DNA of 64,000 bases from an uncultured Akkermansia sp. (GTDB lineage: Bacteria; Verrucomicrobiota; Verrucomicrobiia; Verrucomicrobiales; Akkermansiaceae), in assembly GCA_947624205.1 (NCBI GenBank), contig CANQJI010000002.1:1-64000 (forward strand), in the 5' to 3' direction. The notes beneath the pieces were generated by a model. That model was not told the DNA's origin. It worked only from the letters and a program-made list of their open reading frames with translations, and did not search any database. The position numbers and the translations under genes are program-made. Shown piece after piece: positions 8,120-16,396 of the stretch (within the stretch, counting starts at the first letter, position 1; every line of letters begins with the position of its first letter).

Positions 8120-10144
8120 ATGGCAATTGGTGTTGATATTGATTACCATGGCCACCCAAAGTCCAGTTTTGAAGATCTGATTCGCAAGTACACCGGTGTC
8201 TATCTCTGCCTGGACGATGTCCTGCAGGATAAGAAGCACTATATCGAAGTCTATCAAGATCTTCTAGACATTCTCAAATATGCTTTTGAGGTCAAAGAGG
8301 TTCGGGAACGCCCGATCCACTTTATCCTCCATCATGGGGATGACCCCAAGAAGCAAAAATACACGCTGGAGCTTCGTCACTTCCTGAGCAATATGATCTT
8401 CTGGTATGCATTCATGGAATGCGATTGCTATGAAGCCATCCAGCCCTGTCATATTCACGATTTCCGTGGTGCCTCTCTGGAGCAGAATGTCGAATTCATC
8501 GACAATATGATTCTGCCTGCCATCGAGGATGTCGACTTCCCAACCAAATCCCGTATTGTGGAAGAGATCACGCACCATATGACGGCCATCTCTCAGGCAT
8601 TCGCTCCGCTCTTCGGATTGGGCATCTCGGTCTATTCCATCATTCAAGCCGATAAGCGGAATCCGCGTATTGGTGAGTTGATGCATGAGAAACTGGATCC
8701 CACTATGCAGCCAACCGAGATTGAGGCGGAGCTGAATAAGCGGACCCAGGAATTGATCGACCTGATTGTCGAGGATCCGGACAATGATCTGAAGCCGCTC
8801 TTCAAATCTGGCAACGCTCTGTCCACTGGCCAGTTTAAAGAGATCGCCATCATGATCGGTCTGAAATCCGACATCAATGGCTCGACCGTTCCGTATCTGA
8901 TCAAGCAAAATATCCTGGTGGATGGCTTGAACTCTCCGTCTGCAATCTTCCTGGATGGCATGTCGGGCCGCAAAGCACTGATCATGTCCAAGACCAAGAT
9001 GGGCGAGCCTGGTGCTTTCTCCAAGAAAGCGACCACCGCCGCTACTCTGGTGCAGCTGCGTCGAGACTACAAGCGGTGCAATACCCAGAAGCCCATCACC
9101 TACCTCATTCGGGACGCCAAGTTCCTGAAGATGCTGGACAAGCGGTACTACTATGATGAGAACGGTAATCTGAAGATGTTGGATTATCGGAAAGATACCG
9201 ATCTCATTGGGCATCGCATCATGTTCCGCTCTCCCTGCACCTGCGCTTCCCGAGATGGCATCTGTGCCTGTTGCTATGGCGGTCTATTCGAATTGAATCA
9301 TGATCTCTACTCGGCAGGTGCCTATGGTGCCATTAAGATTACAGAGCCTCTTGGCCAACACGTGCTCTCCTCCAAACATCTTCAGATGACACACAGTGAT
9401 CCCATCGAAATGTCGGAGGACTTCTCCAAGCTCTTTGAGCTATACTCCAACGATATCACCATTCGCCCCGATGCTGATAGTGATGAAGATCTCTATCTGA
9501 AACTGGGAGAAGTGCATGCCGAGGAGTCGGAGGATTCCACCGAATACTATTGCACGTCTTTCGACGTTGTCAATATGGCGGGCATGCGCGTCTTCCATGT
9601 CCAGGAGAACAGTGGCGCCAAGATGTATCTGACACCCGATCTTCTGGTTGCTTACAAGCGGGCCAAGGACAAACCCATCGCTCTCGATTCCTTCGACGAC
9701 GAGTCTTCCGTGCTCTTCAATGTCGAGGTCAAGAATAAAGAGTTGACCCGTCCGATCAAGAACATCAACAGCCTGCTGAATACCAAATACAAGATGGGTT
9801 GCACGACGATTGATGAAGTCTGTCAGATGATGGCTGAGCAACAGCTGGAAGCTGGTATTAACTACAACTTCGTGCATTTCGAGATGCTCATTCGTGCTCT
9901 GATTCGTAAGGGTACCAATGTGTATGAGGAGCCGGACTTCGGTCCCAATGGAGATCCCGAGGATTACACCATTCTCCGGTTGAACGATGCACTCTTCAAG
10001 TCTCCGTCTCCCACCATCTCGCTCTCGTATGGCTATCTGAAGCGTCAGCTGCTGTCGCCCGAGTTCTATGAGAAGAGGCAACCCAGTCATCTGGATCCTC
10101 TCTTCGTCACCAACCTGGCTCACGTCCTTCCGCCAGACGATTAA
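8120..10144 (+). CDS. RNA polymerase beta-prime subunit, C-terminal part
   Basis: Matches the C-terminal half of beta-prime. Residues about 235-300 (SGNALSTGQFKEIAIMIG, GLNSPSAIFLDGMSGRKALI) align with the SGARGS..Q...GMRG and GARKG segments lining the secondary channel. Residues 370-388 (RSPCTCASRDGICACCYG) keep four Cys like the second beta-prime zinc site, and ITEPLGQHVLSSKHLQMTH aligns with the IGEPGTQLTMRTFH part of the trigger loop. The catalytic NADFDGD motif of the N-terminal half is not in this protein or anywhere I can find in the window. The 674-residue protein starts at ATG 8120 after GAGGAGG. Confidence 0.88.
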   Translation: MAIGVDIDYHGHPKSSFEDLIRKYTGVYLCLDDVLQDKKHYIEVYQDLLDILKYAFEVKEVRERPIHFILHHGDDPKKQKYTLELRHFLSNMIFWYAFMECDCYEAIQPCHIHDFRGASLEQNVEFIDNMILPAIEDVDFPTKSRIVEEITHHMTAISQAFAPLFGLGISVYSIIQADKRNPRIGELMHEKLDPTMQPTEIEAELNKRTQELIDLIVEDPDNDLKPLFKSGNALSTGQFKEIAIMIGLKSDINGSTVPYLIKQNILVDGLNSPSAIFLDGMSGRKALIMSKTKMGEPGAFSKKATTAATLVQLRRDYKRCNTQKPITYLIRDAKFLKMLDKRYYYDENGNLKMLDYRKDTDLIGHRIMFRSPCTCASRDGICACCYGGLFELNHDLYSAGAYGAIKITEPLGQHVLSSKHLQMTHSDPIEMSEDFSKLFELYSNDITIRPDADSDEDLYLKLGEVHAEESEDSTEYYCTSFDVVNMAGMRVFHVQENSGAKMYLTPDLLVAYKRAKDKPIALDSFDDESSVLFNVEVKNKELTRPIKNINSLLNTKYKMGCTTIDEVCQMMAEQQLEAGINYNFVHFEMLIRALIRKGTNVYEEPDFGPNGDPEDYTILRLNDALFKSPSPTISLSYGYLKRQLLSPEFYEKRQPSHLDPLFVTNLAHVLPPDD

Positions 10145-10158
10145 AGGAGGGACAGAGA

Positions 10159-10437
10159 GTGGACTTCGGCTATGTATTCCTATTTGCGGATATCATGGGA
10201 ATCGTCGGAATCGCTCTGTTTTCCACCATCACCTCCCTCTTAGAGTTGAATCGGAAAGCTCTAAGAGGGAGGGATCTGGAAGAGGAGGAAATCGATTATC
10301 TCACGAGCCGCCATCAAATGCTATATCGAATGGCTGCCTTTCTTTTTGTCTTCGGTGTGATTGTCCTCCTGATTGCAGCGATCGGTTCCTGGGCACTATG
10401 CTTCGATGTCATCCGGAGTATACCAGCTGCGTCGTAA
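10159..10437 (+). CDS. Small membrane protein, GTG start
   Basis: Protein of 92 residues with two hydrophobic segments (about 5-26 and 58-85) around a charged loop. GTG at 10159 follows AAAGGAGGGACAGA, 14 bases after the beta-prime stop, so it belongs to the polymerase transcription unit. No family recognised; it could tether something to the membrane. Confidence 0.65.
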   Translation: MDFGYVFLFADIMGIVGIALFSTITSLLELNRKALRGRDLEEEEIDYLTSRHQMLYRMAAFLFVFGVIVLLIAAIGSWALCFDVIRSIPAAS

Positions 10438-10441
10438 GAAG

Positions 10442-10449
10442 TATATTAT
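10442..10449 (+). promoter_or_regulatory. Putative phage promoter 8-mer (TATATTAT)
   Basis: TATATTAT five bases after the stop of the gene at 10159-10437 and 68 bases before ATG 10518. No terminator is seen between the polymerase unit and this site, so downstream genes may be read from two starts. Confidence 0.5.
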
Positions 10450-10517
10450 AACGACGGCACAATGGTATTTCATGCCCTGTAACCTCGGTGTAATCAGAAC
10501 GGAAGGAGGAATCTGTG

Positions 10518-10778
10518 ATGATCGAAGATCTGATGTGGTTGCTCTTGCGCTGTATTGGGGTCGCTTACATCGTCCTCTGCGTGACGGCAGTCCTATCAGT
10601 CATCAGCCTATTGATCGATACGATCCTATTCAAGTGTAAAAACATTCGTCTCATGGAAAACCCTGTGTATCTACAATGCACGAAATACGCAATGGGGGCT
10701 TTTGGAATATCTGGTATGATAATTGTGGTCGGATTGACAATCCTATTCGTCCGCATGTTCATAATTGTCTTCTGCTAA
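10518..10778 (+). CDS. Small membrane protein
   Basis: Protein of 86 residues with two hydrophobic segments (near 3-32 and 54-85). GGAAGGAGGA at 10501-10510 fits ATG 10518 (spacing 7) better than the GTG at 10515. It has its own promoter 8-mer and precedes the 434-residue gene. No family recognised; resembles the gene at 10159-10437 in size and layout only. Confidence 0.65.
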   Translation: MIEDLMWLLLRCIGVAYIVLCVTAVLSVISLLIDTILFKCKNIRLMENPVYLQCTKYAMGAFGISGMIIVVGLTILFVRMFIIVFC

Positions 10779-10809
10779 TCTAGTACTGTGTCGAAAGAAG
10801 GAGATCCCC

Positions 10810-12114
10810 ATGAAAAACAAGCCCAGCCGTCCTCGGTATCGTCTCTCGCGGAGAGTCATGAAGTTGGGTCGAACGATCCACGTCTATCTGCGTGAGCATG
10901 AATTCGAGGACTTGGTTTCCAAGAAAAAGCCCCTGCGTGTCGTCGTATCGCCTGTTGGCTCCAAGTCACTTGGTGCCTGGGCGCACTACTATAACAGCAA
11001 AAATCCCGTCGTACGTAAAAGTTTCCGTGTCAAAAACAAGGCAACGATCCAAGAGAGGAGAAAACCTATGAATGATGCATGGAAAGAGCCGGATGTGGTC
11101 CATGTCAAGAACATCGAAGATCCAGCCAAATACCCCGAGTATTTCGGAGATCCGAACGACCCAAATCCCAACCAGATCAATTTCCTGGACGACGATCAGG
11201 CGGTTTCTTCGGCGATCCTGGATTCTAAGGAAGGTATTCTGGATTCTGCTCCTGATGGCCCGAGGGCTTGGGCAAAGATGATCCTCGCTACCTATCCGAC
11301 TTTCGAATACTACGAAACCCTCACCCACGATCAGAAGATCGCTCTGACCACCTGGGCGGTGCATCACTCCGATGACGAGGATGAGGATATCAATATCCCG
11401 ATGCTGCTCGAATTCCTGGCTACGCAGCCGGATCCTCTGAATCCTGAAGAGGAAGATGCACAGATGCTGGCGGAGGAAGAGACCGAGACTCCGGTATTCG
11501 TGCCGGATGATGTTGATCCTGAAGTCTCCAAGCTTTTCGATCATTTCGAGAAAGCAGTCCAGCCGCCTGAGAAGGAAGTGGATCCGAATCCGGAGATCGA
11601 CCCCGATCTTCCCGATGATGGAGAGCCTCTTGATCTGGGCGAAGTTGGACTGGATGGTCCTGCGGACGATATCCTGGATCAACTCGAGGCAGAGCTGCAG
11701 CAAGTCCCGACGGATTTTGCCACCGAGATTCAGAAGGCAAAGATCATGGATGGGCATTACTATCGCCTCCAGTTTGACGTGATGGGAGACTATGCGAGCC
11801 TGAAGGATATCATGGAAGCTATCGCGTTCCGTGTCGCTTCTGTCGGCGGCGCCAACCACAACGACATCGTATTCCAGATGGAGTCCGAGGTCCGTCCTGG
11901 TCAGCGTTCTCTTCCGATGGCCGTCGTCGTCAAGAATGGCAATGGAGTCGATCCCGATTGCAACGCCATTGCACAGAAACTCTTTGACGACATCCTGACC
12001 AACTCGGTGATCGCGATGAATCAGCCGACCACCGTTGATCCCGCGCTGATGGAAGCTGCTGATCCTATCGTCGCCACTGAGGTGGAACCGTTCGACGTTC
12101 AGAATCAGCAATAA
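10810..12114 (+). CDS. Unknown protein, basic head and acidic body
   Basis: Protein of 434 residues, not recognised. The first 86 residues are strongly basic (KNKPSRPRYRLSRR and KKKPLRVVV segments), the stretch 87-300 is very rich in Asp, Glu and Pro, and the last 130 residues look like a folded domain. AGAAGGAGA supports ATG 10810. A second good ribosome site (GAGAGGAG) precedes an in-frame ATG at 11070 (MNDAWKEPDV), exactly where charge switches, so a shorter acidic form of 348 residues may also be made. It ends at a bidirectional terminator. Scaffold, virion-internal or decoy roles are possible; none is shown. Confidence 0.75.
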   Translation: MKNKPSRPRYRLSRRVMKLGRTIHVYLREHEFEDLVSKKKPLRVVVSPVGSKSLGAWAHYYNSKNPVVRKSFRVKNKATIQERRKPMNDAWKEPDVVHVKNIEDPAKYPEYFGDPNDPNPNQINFLDDDQAVSSAILDSKEGILDSAPDGPRAWAKMILATYPTFEYYETLTHDQKIALTTWAVHHSDDEDEDINIPMLLEFLATQPDPLNPEEEDAQMLAEEETETPVFVPDDVDPEVSKLFDHFEKAVQPPEKEVDPNPEIDPDLPDDGEPLDLGEVGLDGPADDILDQLEAELQQVPTDFATEIQKAKIMDGHYYRLQFDVMGDYASLKDIMEAIAFRVASVGGANHNDIVFQMESEVRPGQRSLPMAVVVKNGNGVDPDCNAIAQKLFDDILTNSVIAMNQPTTVDPALMEAADPIVATEVEPFDVQNQQ

Positions 12115-12120
12115 AAATAA

Positions 12121-12160
12121 AAAAAGAAAGGTCTACCGTGATTGGTAGACCTTTCTTTTT
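12121..12160. terminator. Bidirectional terminator between convergent genes
   Basis: A 17-bp stem AAAAAGAAAGGTCTACC / GGTAGACCTTTCTTTTT with loop GTGATT. The flanking A and T tracts make it work in both directions, serving the rightward gene ending at 12114 and the leftward gene ending at 12161. The loop GTGATT recurs in the terminator at 28607-28638. Confidence 0.88.
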
Positions 12161-12559
12161 TTATTGTCTGGTGGTGCTATAATAGTCGCAGATCTCTTCA
12201 GCCGTTGCTCCACACTGAGACTCAGGGAAGACGATGAACGTCTGGAAGCGATCCAACGGGATATATCGAACGAAGCCTTCGCCAAGCCTCGTGCAAAGTC
12301 GCCAGGGATATTGACTGCTCGACGGCTCAGTCATCATAGCTGCGCCGACGATCATAACGGAGTGATTCCCGGGGAAGCGAACCACACCAATTTCGTCGCT
12401 GCGATTCCCCAGATAAGGAGCCACGCTGTCGACAGAAGTGATACCGGCAACACAGAGAGGGCTGCCGCCGTTTTCTTGTAGGAGCGAATCCAATTCCGCG
12501 AATGAGTTCAGAATCTTGAGTTCACTCAGGCTTGCCTGGTTCATCTTACGATGCACCAT
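12161..12559 (-). CDS. Unknown protein, 132 aa
   Basis: Single leftward gene between two rightward blocks; protein not recognised, no motif or membrane helix seen. ATG 12559 lies only a few bases from AGGAAAGG; an in-frame ATG at 12544 (MNQASLSEL) is the alternative start. It has its own promoter 8-mer (12583-12590) and terminator, so it is a complete one-gene cassette. Confidence 0.7.
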   Translation of the reverse strand: MVHRKMNQASLSELKILNSFAELDSLLQENGGSPLCVAGITSVDSVAPYLGNRSDEIGVVRFPGNHSVMIVGAAMMTEPSSSQYPWRLCTRLGEGFVRYIPLDRFQTFIVFPESQCGATAEEICDYYSTTRQ

Positions 12560-12582
12560 CCTTTCCTAATAACTACCCTCGG

Positions 12583-12590
12583 ATGATATA
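12583..12590 (-). promoter_or_regulatory. Putative phage promoter 8-mer (TATATCAT)
   Basis: TATATCAT on the minus strand, 24 bases upstream of ATG 12559. It sits inside an inverted repeat CCTCGGCATG...CCGAGG (12577-12603), so the site could be folded or bound by a dimer. Confidence 0.55.
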
Positions 12591-12665
12591 CTTCATGCCG
12601 AGGGTGTTTAATCAGTCGTTGTAGTTGTGGCGCTAAAGGTCGTTTAAAAATCTATACAAATTTTG

Positions 12666-12673
12666 TATATCGT
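12666..12673 (+). promoter_or_regulatory. Putative phage promoter 8-mer (TATATCGT)
   Basis: TATATCGT 48 bases before the helicase ATG at 12721. It forms a divergent pair with the minus-strand site at 12583-12590. Confidence 0.5.
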
Positions 12674-12720
12674 ATCCTCGGATATTTCCTAAGATCATAT
12701 AAAAATTTGGAGGTGAGTGT

Positions 12721-14232
12721 ATGGGAGGCAAAGCGAAATGGATGGATGCACCAAAGAAGATCTTTGTGACAACGACCGGTATCATGATTACGCCCTACAA
12801 GTCCAATCTGAATCCGAGGTTTGAAGCCTTGCATTCGGTGCCGAATTATGGGCGACGATGGAGAACTCCTTTCACTGGGTATTATCACAAAGAGGAGCAC
12901 TTCTATTCGTGTGCGATGATGAATCCCAGAAAGGTACAGGTTGATTATTTCCCCGATTATGAGATTGAGTATGCCAATCCCGTACGAGGGCTCGGAACCT
13001 ATCCATTCGAGTTTAAATCGGATGAGTATAGTTTGCGAGACCAGCAGCAGGCGTTTGTGGAAGAGGCGACTTCGTACGAACTTCGTGGTTGCCGTCGAAT
13101 CTTCAATAATCTGCAAACAGGATTGGGCAAGACCGCCGCGACGATTTATATGATTGCACAGCATCAGAAGAAAGCCGCTATCATCAGTCATATGAAGAAT
13201 ATCCTATCGCAGTGGGAGACTGCCTTTGAAAAGTTTACGACAATCCCGCCAGATAGGATTCTGATATGCGATAAGAGCGAGATCTTGATCAAAGCAATAG
13301 TGGATCCCTATCCGATTCGTAACTACGATATCTTCATTATGTCTCATGCGTTGATTGAGAGTCTAGCAAGGCGAATTGGATGGGTTGGCGTATCTCAGGT
13401 ATTTGGTGCATTGGGCGTCGGTATTAAGGTATACGACGAAGCACATCGGAATCTCGAGTCCATGATCACGTTGGATTCCGTGACTTCCGTAGAATACACC
13501 TACTATCTGACGGCTGACTTCAATCAATCCACCAAAGCCAAAGGGTCCAAGTATCAACGAGTCTTTGATGGAGTCCCAATTCTCCCCGAAGAACAAGAGA
13601 TGCGCACGCTCAAATACGTCAATGTACTGACGATGACGTACAACAGTCATCCTACCATGCTGGAGCAGCAGAGCGTAATGACCCGGCAGGGCTTCTCCCG
13701 ATTCCATTATATGCGATATCAATATCGGAAGCCCTATGTATTGCACTGTATAGAAGCCGTGATTCATCATTTCTATACGGATCCTCAGTATGCGGATAAC
13801 CAATCCCGTGTCTTGGTCCTCACGTCGCTCATCGAGCATGTCGACTACCTTTTTGCGGAGATTCAGAGTCGATTCCCCGATAAAGTCGTCGGAATCTACC
13901 ACGGAGATGTCGATAAAGCGACGAAAGATGAATCCAAGAAAAATGCAGATATTATCGTTGCGTCTTACAGCAGCTTTTCCTATGGTATCGATGCGCCCAA
14001 TATCGCATGCGTGATCTCCTGTGACCCAGTCGATCGACTGGCAGATAACCAGGCGGCAGGCCGCGCTCGTCCACAACCAGGGAAGCAAGCTCTGTATGTC
14101 ATGCTGTATGATATGGGTTTCGACCGCTCCGTTCGTTCCAAGGCGACTCGAACTCAATATCTGCAAAATAGCAAGGCCTCGAAATTCTACACCATCAATG
14201 TCTCAGAAAAGGATGTGATACCCAATGCCTGA
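12721..14232 (+). CDS. SF2 helicase, DEAH type
   Basis: ATP-driven DNA or RNA helicase of superfamily 2. Motifs: upstream Q/R segment LRDQQQAF (about 102-109), Walker A LQTGLGKTAATIY (131-143), motif Ia region IISHMKNILSQWE, Walker B VYDEAHRN (237-244), motif III-like YLTAD, and in the second RecA-like domain VLVLTSLIEHVDY and motif VI QAAGRARPQPG. At 503 residues it is near T4 UvsW in size and could serve in fork reversal, recombination or origin clearing. ATG 12721 follows TTGGAGGTGAG. It heads a rightward unit that ends with the SbcC-like gene, which supports a role in DNA repair or replication. Confidence 0.88.
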   Translation: MGGKAKWMDAPKKIFVTTTGIMITPYKSNLNPRFEALHSVPNYGRRWRTPFTGYYHKEEHFYSCAMMNPRKVQVDYFPDYEIEYANPVRGLGTYPFEFKSDEYSLRDQQQAFVEEATSYELRGCRRIFNNLQTGLGKTAATIYMIAQHQKKAAIISHMKNILSQWETAFEKFTTIPPDRILICDKSEILIKAIVDPYPIRNYDIFIMSHALIESLARRIGWVGVSQVFGALGVGIKVYDEAHRNLESMITLDSVTSVEYTYYLTADFNQSTKAKGSKYQRVFDGVPILPEEQEMRTLKYVNVLTMTYNSHPTMLEQQSVMTRQGFSRFHYMRYQYRKPYVLHCIEAVIHHFYTDPQYADNQSRVLVLTSLIEHVDYLFAEIQSRFPDKVVGIYHGDVDKATKDESKKNADIIVASYSSFSYGIDAPNIACVISCDPVDRLADNQAAGRARPQPGKQALYVMLYDMGFDRSVRSKATRTQYLQNSKASKFYTINVSEKDVIPNA

Positions 14233-14968
14233 CGCACGCCCACCGACTCCCGAGCGGGTCTATAAGACGATCTTTCGGGCGCCTAGGGTCTCTCTCGATC
14301 TCGCTGTCACGATGCCGACGTTTACATTTACGCCGAAAGGAGTGTATGCGTTGGTATCACCAAGTGCGGCATTGTCGTTTAGTATTGCACCAACACACGT
14401 GCCCGTTGGATTTCGTCCATCGGTATGGATTATGCAGCGCTCGTTCAATAGCTTCTATGCCACAATTGATCGAGTGACAGAGTGGTTCCTCTCTGCTGAA
14501 TTCGAAAAGCTCTTCCTCTTCAATAAAGAGAAGCAAGAGGTTGTATTCAATGCAGAGATGAACCAGATTCGCGAAACTTTTACAGATTCGAAGTCGACTC
14601 CGACCACGATGACTATCATTCCTTCCATTCATTTAAACCAGGAGCAACGTGCATGTGAGGGGTGCTCCATCTATATGAATGGTGATATGGGAAACATGGT
14701 GACCATGTCGGGGCAAGATATACTTCGACTTCATGGGGTGTTACAAAGGTTGGATCTAGAGCAGGAAGCTGTCAATCTTGTAGAGCTTCTTCAATGTGCG
14801 CTGCGTCTGGGGAATGTCTCGGTCGCGGAGAAGATGAGTTTACAGGATAAAGCCACCGCCATCATCAATGGCACGTCGACAGATTACCGTCAGGCTCAGC
14901 AACAAGCGAGTTCCTCTTTGGCGGGAATTCAGAAAGCGCAAAGCCAAAAACTTTTCAAATTGCAATAA
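14225..14968 (+). CDS. Unknown protein, 247 aa
   Basis: Not recognised. It overlaps the helicase stop by 8 bases, with AAAAGGA about 11 bases upstream of ATG 14225, so translation is coupled. The first 75 residues are beta-like; residues 155-247 are helical, Gln-rich at the end. No catalytic motif. By position it may be a partner of the helicase or the SbcC-like ATPase. Confidence 0.75.
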   Translation: MPDARPPTPERVYKTIFRAPRVSLDLAVTMPTFTFTPKGVYALVSPSAALSFSIAPTHVPVGFRPSVWIMQRSFNSFYATIDRVTEWFLSAEFEKLFLFNKEKQEVVFNAEMNQIRETFTDSKSTPTTMTIIPSIHLNQEQRACEGCSIYMNGDMGNMVTMSGQDILRLHGVLQRLDLEQEAVNLVELLQCALRLGNVSVAEKMSLQDKATAIINGTSTDYRQAQQQASSSLAGIQKAQSQKLFKLQ

Positions 14969-14983
14969 AAGGAGAGATTTACC

Positions 14984-15814
14984 ATGGGCAAGGACAAACT
15001 GAAACTCGCGGCGATTACCATCACCGAGCTTCCTCAAGTGCAAGAGGATTCAGAGTCGAAAGGGTTTCTTCGTCCTGATGAAGAGCCATACGCCGCAATC
15101 GGTTCGAAGGCATTGCTTCCCATTGTCGCACTGAATCCGGAGAGTCGGAATTTCGACAAGAAGCATGCCTACTTCTATGGAAACTATCTGTATCTCTTCA
15201 ATGGAGCATGCCCGAGAGTATTGGCAAGAGATCCTGGCATCTATTATGATTCCACGGAAGATTGCTACTTCATCATCGAGCATGATCCCAATAACCCCGA
15301 AAGTGACATTTATAAGGCGACAGAAGATCACATCTTCAAGCTGAATCCGATTACCATTGCTCGCAGTCTTCAGGATGAAGAGGAGACCATCTATGCAAGA
15401 CAGAGGGCTTCCTCTCGGAAGATCTACCATCCGGTCATTGGTGAGAAAGACGATCTTCTGAAGCGCGCCATCAAGCAAGCGCTGATTGAGAAGGGAATCG
15501 ATCTCGATCAATGTCGCCAGAATTTTGAAAATAAGAATTCGCTCTTCAATTTCAAGCAGGTATTGAAGAGCGATGGTAAGATGACCATTCTGGTATTTCA
15601 GCGCGGTGCCGATGCGTTCAATCTGCGCGTGGTGGTGAGTCTGGAAGAGATTGACCCTGAGCATCCGATTGGTGAAGCATTGAAAGCGCCCATTGTCGTA
15701 TCGTCGACGGATAACTTCCGGATGTCCGGTAGGGATCCTGGCGATACCAATACCATCAAGATTGGAATTCCCGATGCAAGCGATGAAGATACTGATGAGG
15801 AGGATGCAGCATGA
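14984..15814 (+). CDS. Unknown protein, 276 aa
   Basis: Not recognised. Mixed alpha/beta, with an acidic tail (DASDEDTDEEDAA). ATG 14984 follows AAAGGAGAG. Stop overlaps the next start by 4 bases, a sign of coupled translation within the helicase-to-SbcC unit. No motif decides its role. Confidence 0.75.
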   Translation: MGKDKLKLAAITITELPQVQEDSESKGFLRPDEEPYAAIGSKALLPIVALNPESRNFDKKHAYFYGNYLYLFNGACPRVLARDPGIYYDSTEDCYFIIEHDPNNPESDIYKATEDHIFKLNPITIARSLQDEEETIYARQRASSRKIYHPVIGEKDDLLKRAIKQALIEKGIDLDQCRQNFENKNSLFNFKQVLKSDGKMTILVFQRGADAFNLRVVVSLEEIDPEHPIGEALKAPIVVSSTDNFRMSGRDPGDTNTIKIGIPDASDEDTDEEDAA

Positions 15815-15999
15815 TTTACTACGTTTCTCGAGCAGGAGTCTCAGTGCCCGTATGCTATGGTCTGGAGAAAAAGGTAACGATCCCTCCTATTGATAAGACC
15901 AAATGTGCCCAGATTTGCGGACAGGTCATTTCTAATATGCTTAAAGTCGGCGATGAGTATTTCAAGCAACACAAAATGGAAAAAGAAGAGGATGCATGA
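15811..15999 (+). CDS. Small unknown protein, 62 aa
   Basis: Protein of 62 residues with two Cys in KTKCAQICGQVI and a charged C-terminus (KMEKEEDA). Start overlaps the previous stop by 4 bases, and its stop overlaps the next start by 4 bases, so it is embedded in a tightly coupled operon, which is the main evidence that it is real. Confidence 0.65.
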   Translation: MIYYVSRAGVSVPVCYGLEKKVTIPPIDKTKCAQICGQVISNMLKVGDEYFKQHKMEKEEDA

Positions 16000-16382
16000 T
16001 GCCAGTACCCAGCAGCAGTATCATTCGGGTATCTTATATCCGGGTGAATAATGGACGTAGATCGGATTCGAGACATGAGTTTACGTTTGCTCTAGAGATT
16101 CCAAAACTTCCAGCCGATAAAGATACCGTGGTTGTCGAGTGCCTCATTCGTCATATCTATGATATCATCCATCAGGCCGGCCATCCCAGAAGTGTGCGTT
16201 CACAACTCGATTATACCACACCCCGCTCTTCCCGAGGAACCGACGGGCGGATCGTCGTACGGTATGATGACATCGAGCATTATGAGAAATTCATTGATCT
16301 GGTGACCAATGTTTACCGAGTCCAGGAGTACACGATTGGAACCATGAAGGACTTAATCTCCAAATATCATCTCGATACGTAA
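15996..16382 (+). CDS. Unknown protein, 128 aa
   Basis: Not recognised. An alpha/beta protein of 128 residues; ATG at 15996 or 15999 with GAAGAGG upstream. It ends 14 bases before the SbcC-like gene. A small subunit or regulator of that ATPase is conceivable from position alone. Confidence 0.7.
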   Translation: MMPVPSSSIIRVSYIRVNNGRRSDSRHEFTFALEIPKLPADKDTVVVECLIRHIYDIIHQAGHPRSVRSQLDYTTPRSSRGTDGRIVVRYDDIEHYEKFIDLVTNVYRVQEYTIGTMKDLISKYHLDT

Positions 16383-16396
16383 GGAGGTTAGATGCC

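Noticed and set aside
10159-10778. Calling the small membrane proteins holins
   Set aside because: Two helices alone are not enough, and they lie far from the lysozyme gene in the polymerase transcription unit.
10966-12111. 381-codon leftward frame antisense to the 434-aa gene
   Set aside because: No ribosome site, shadow composition; the rightward gene has promoter, site and terminator.
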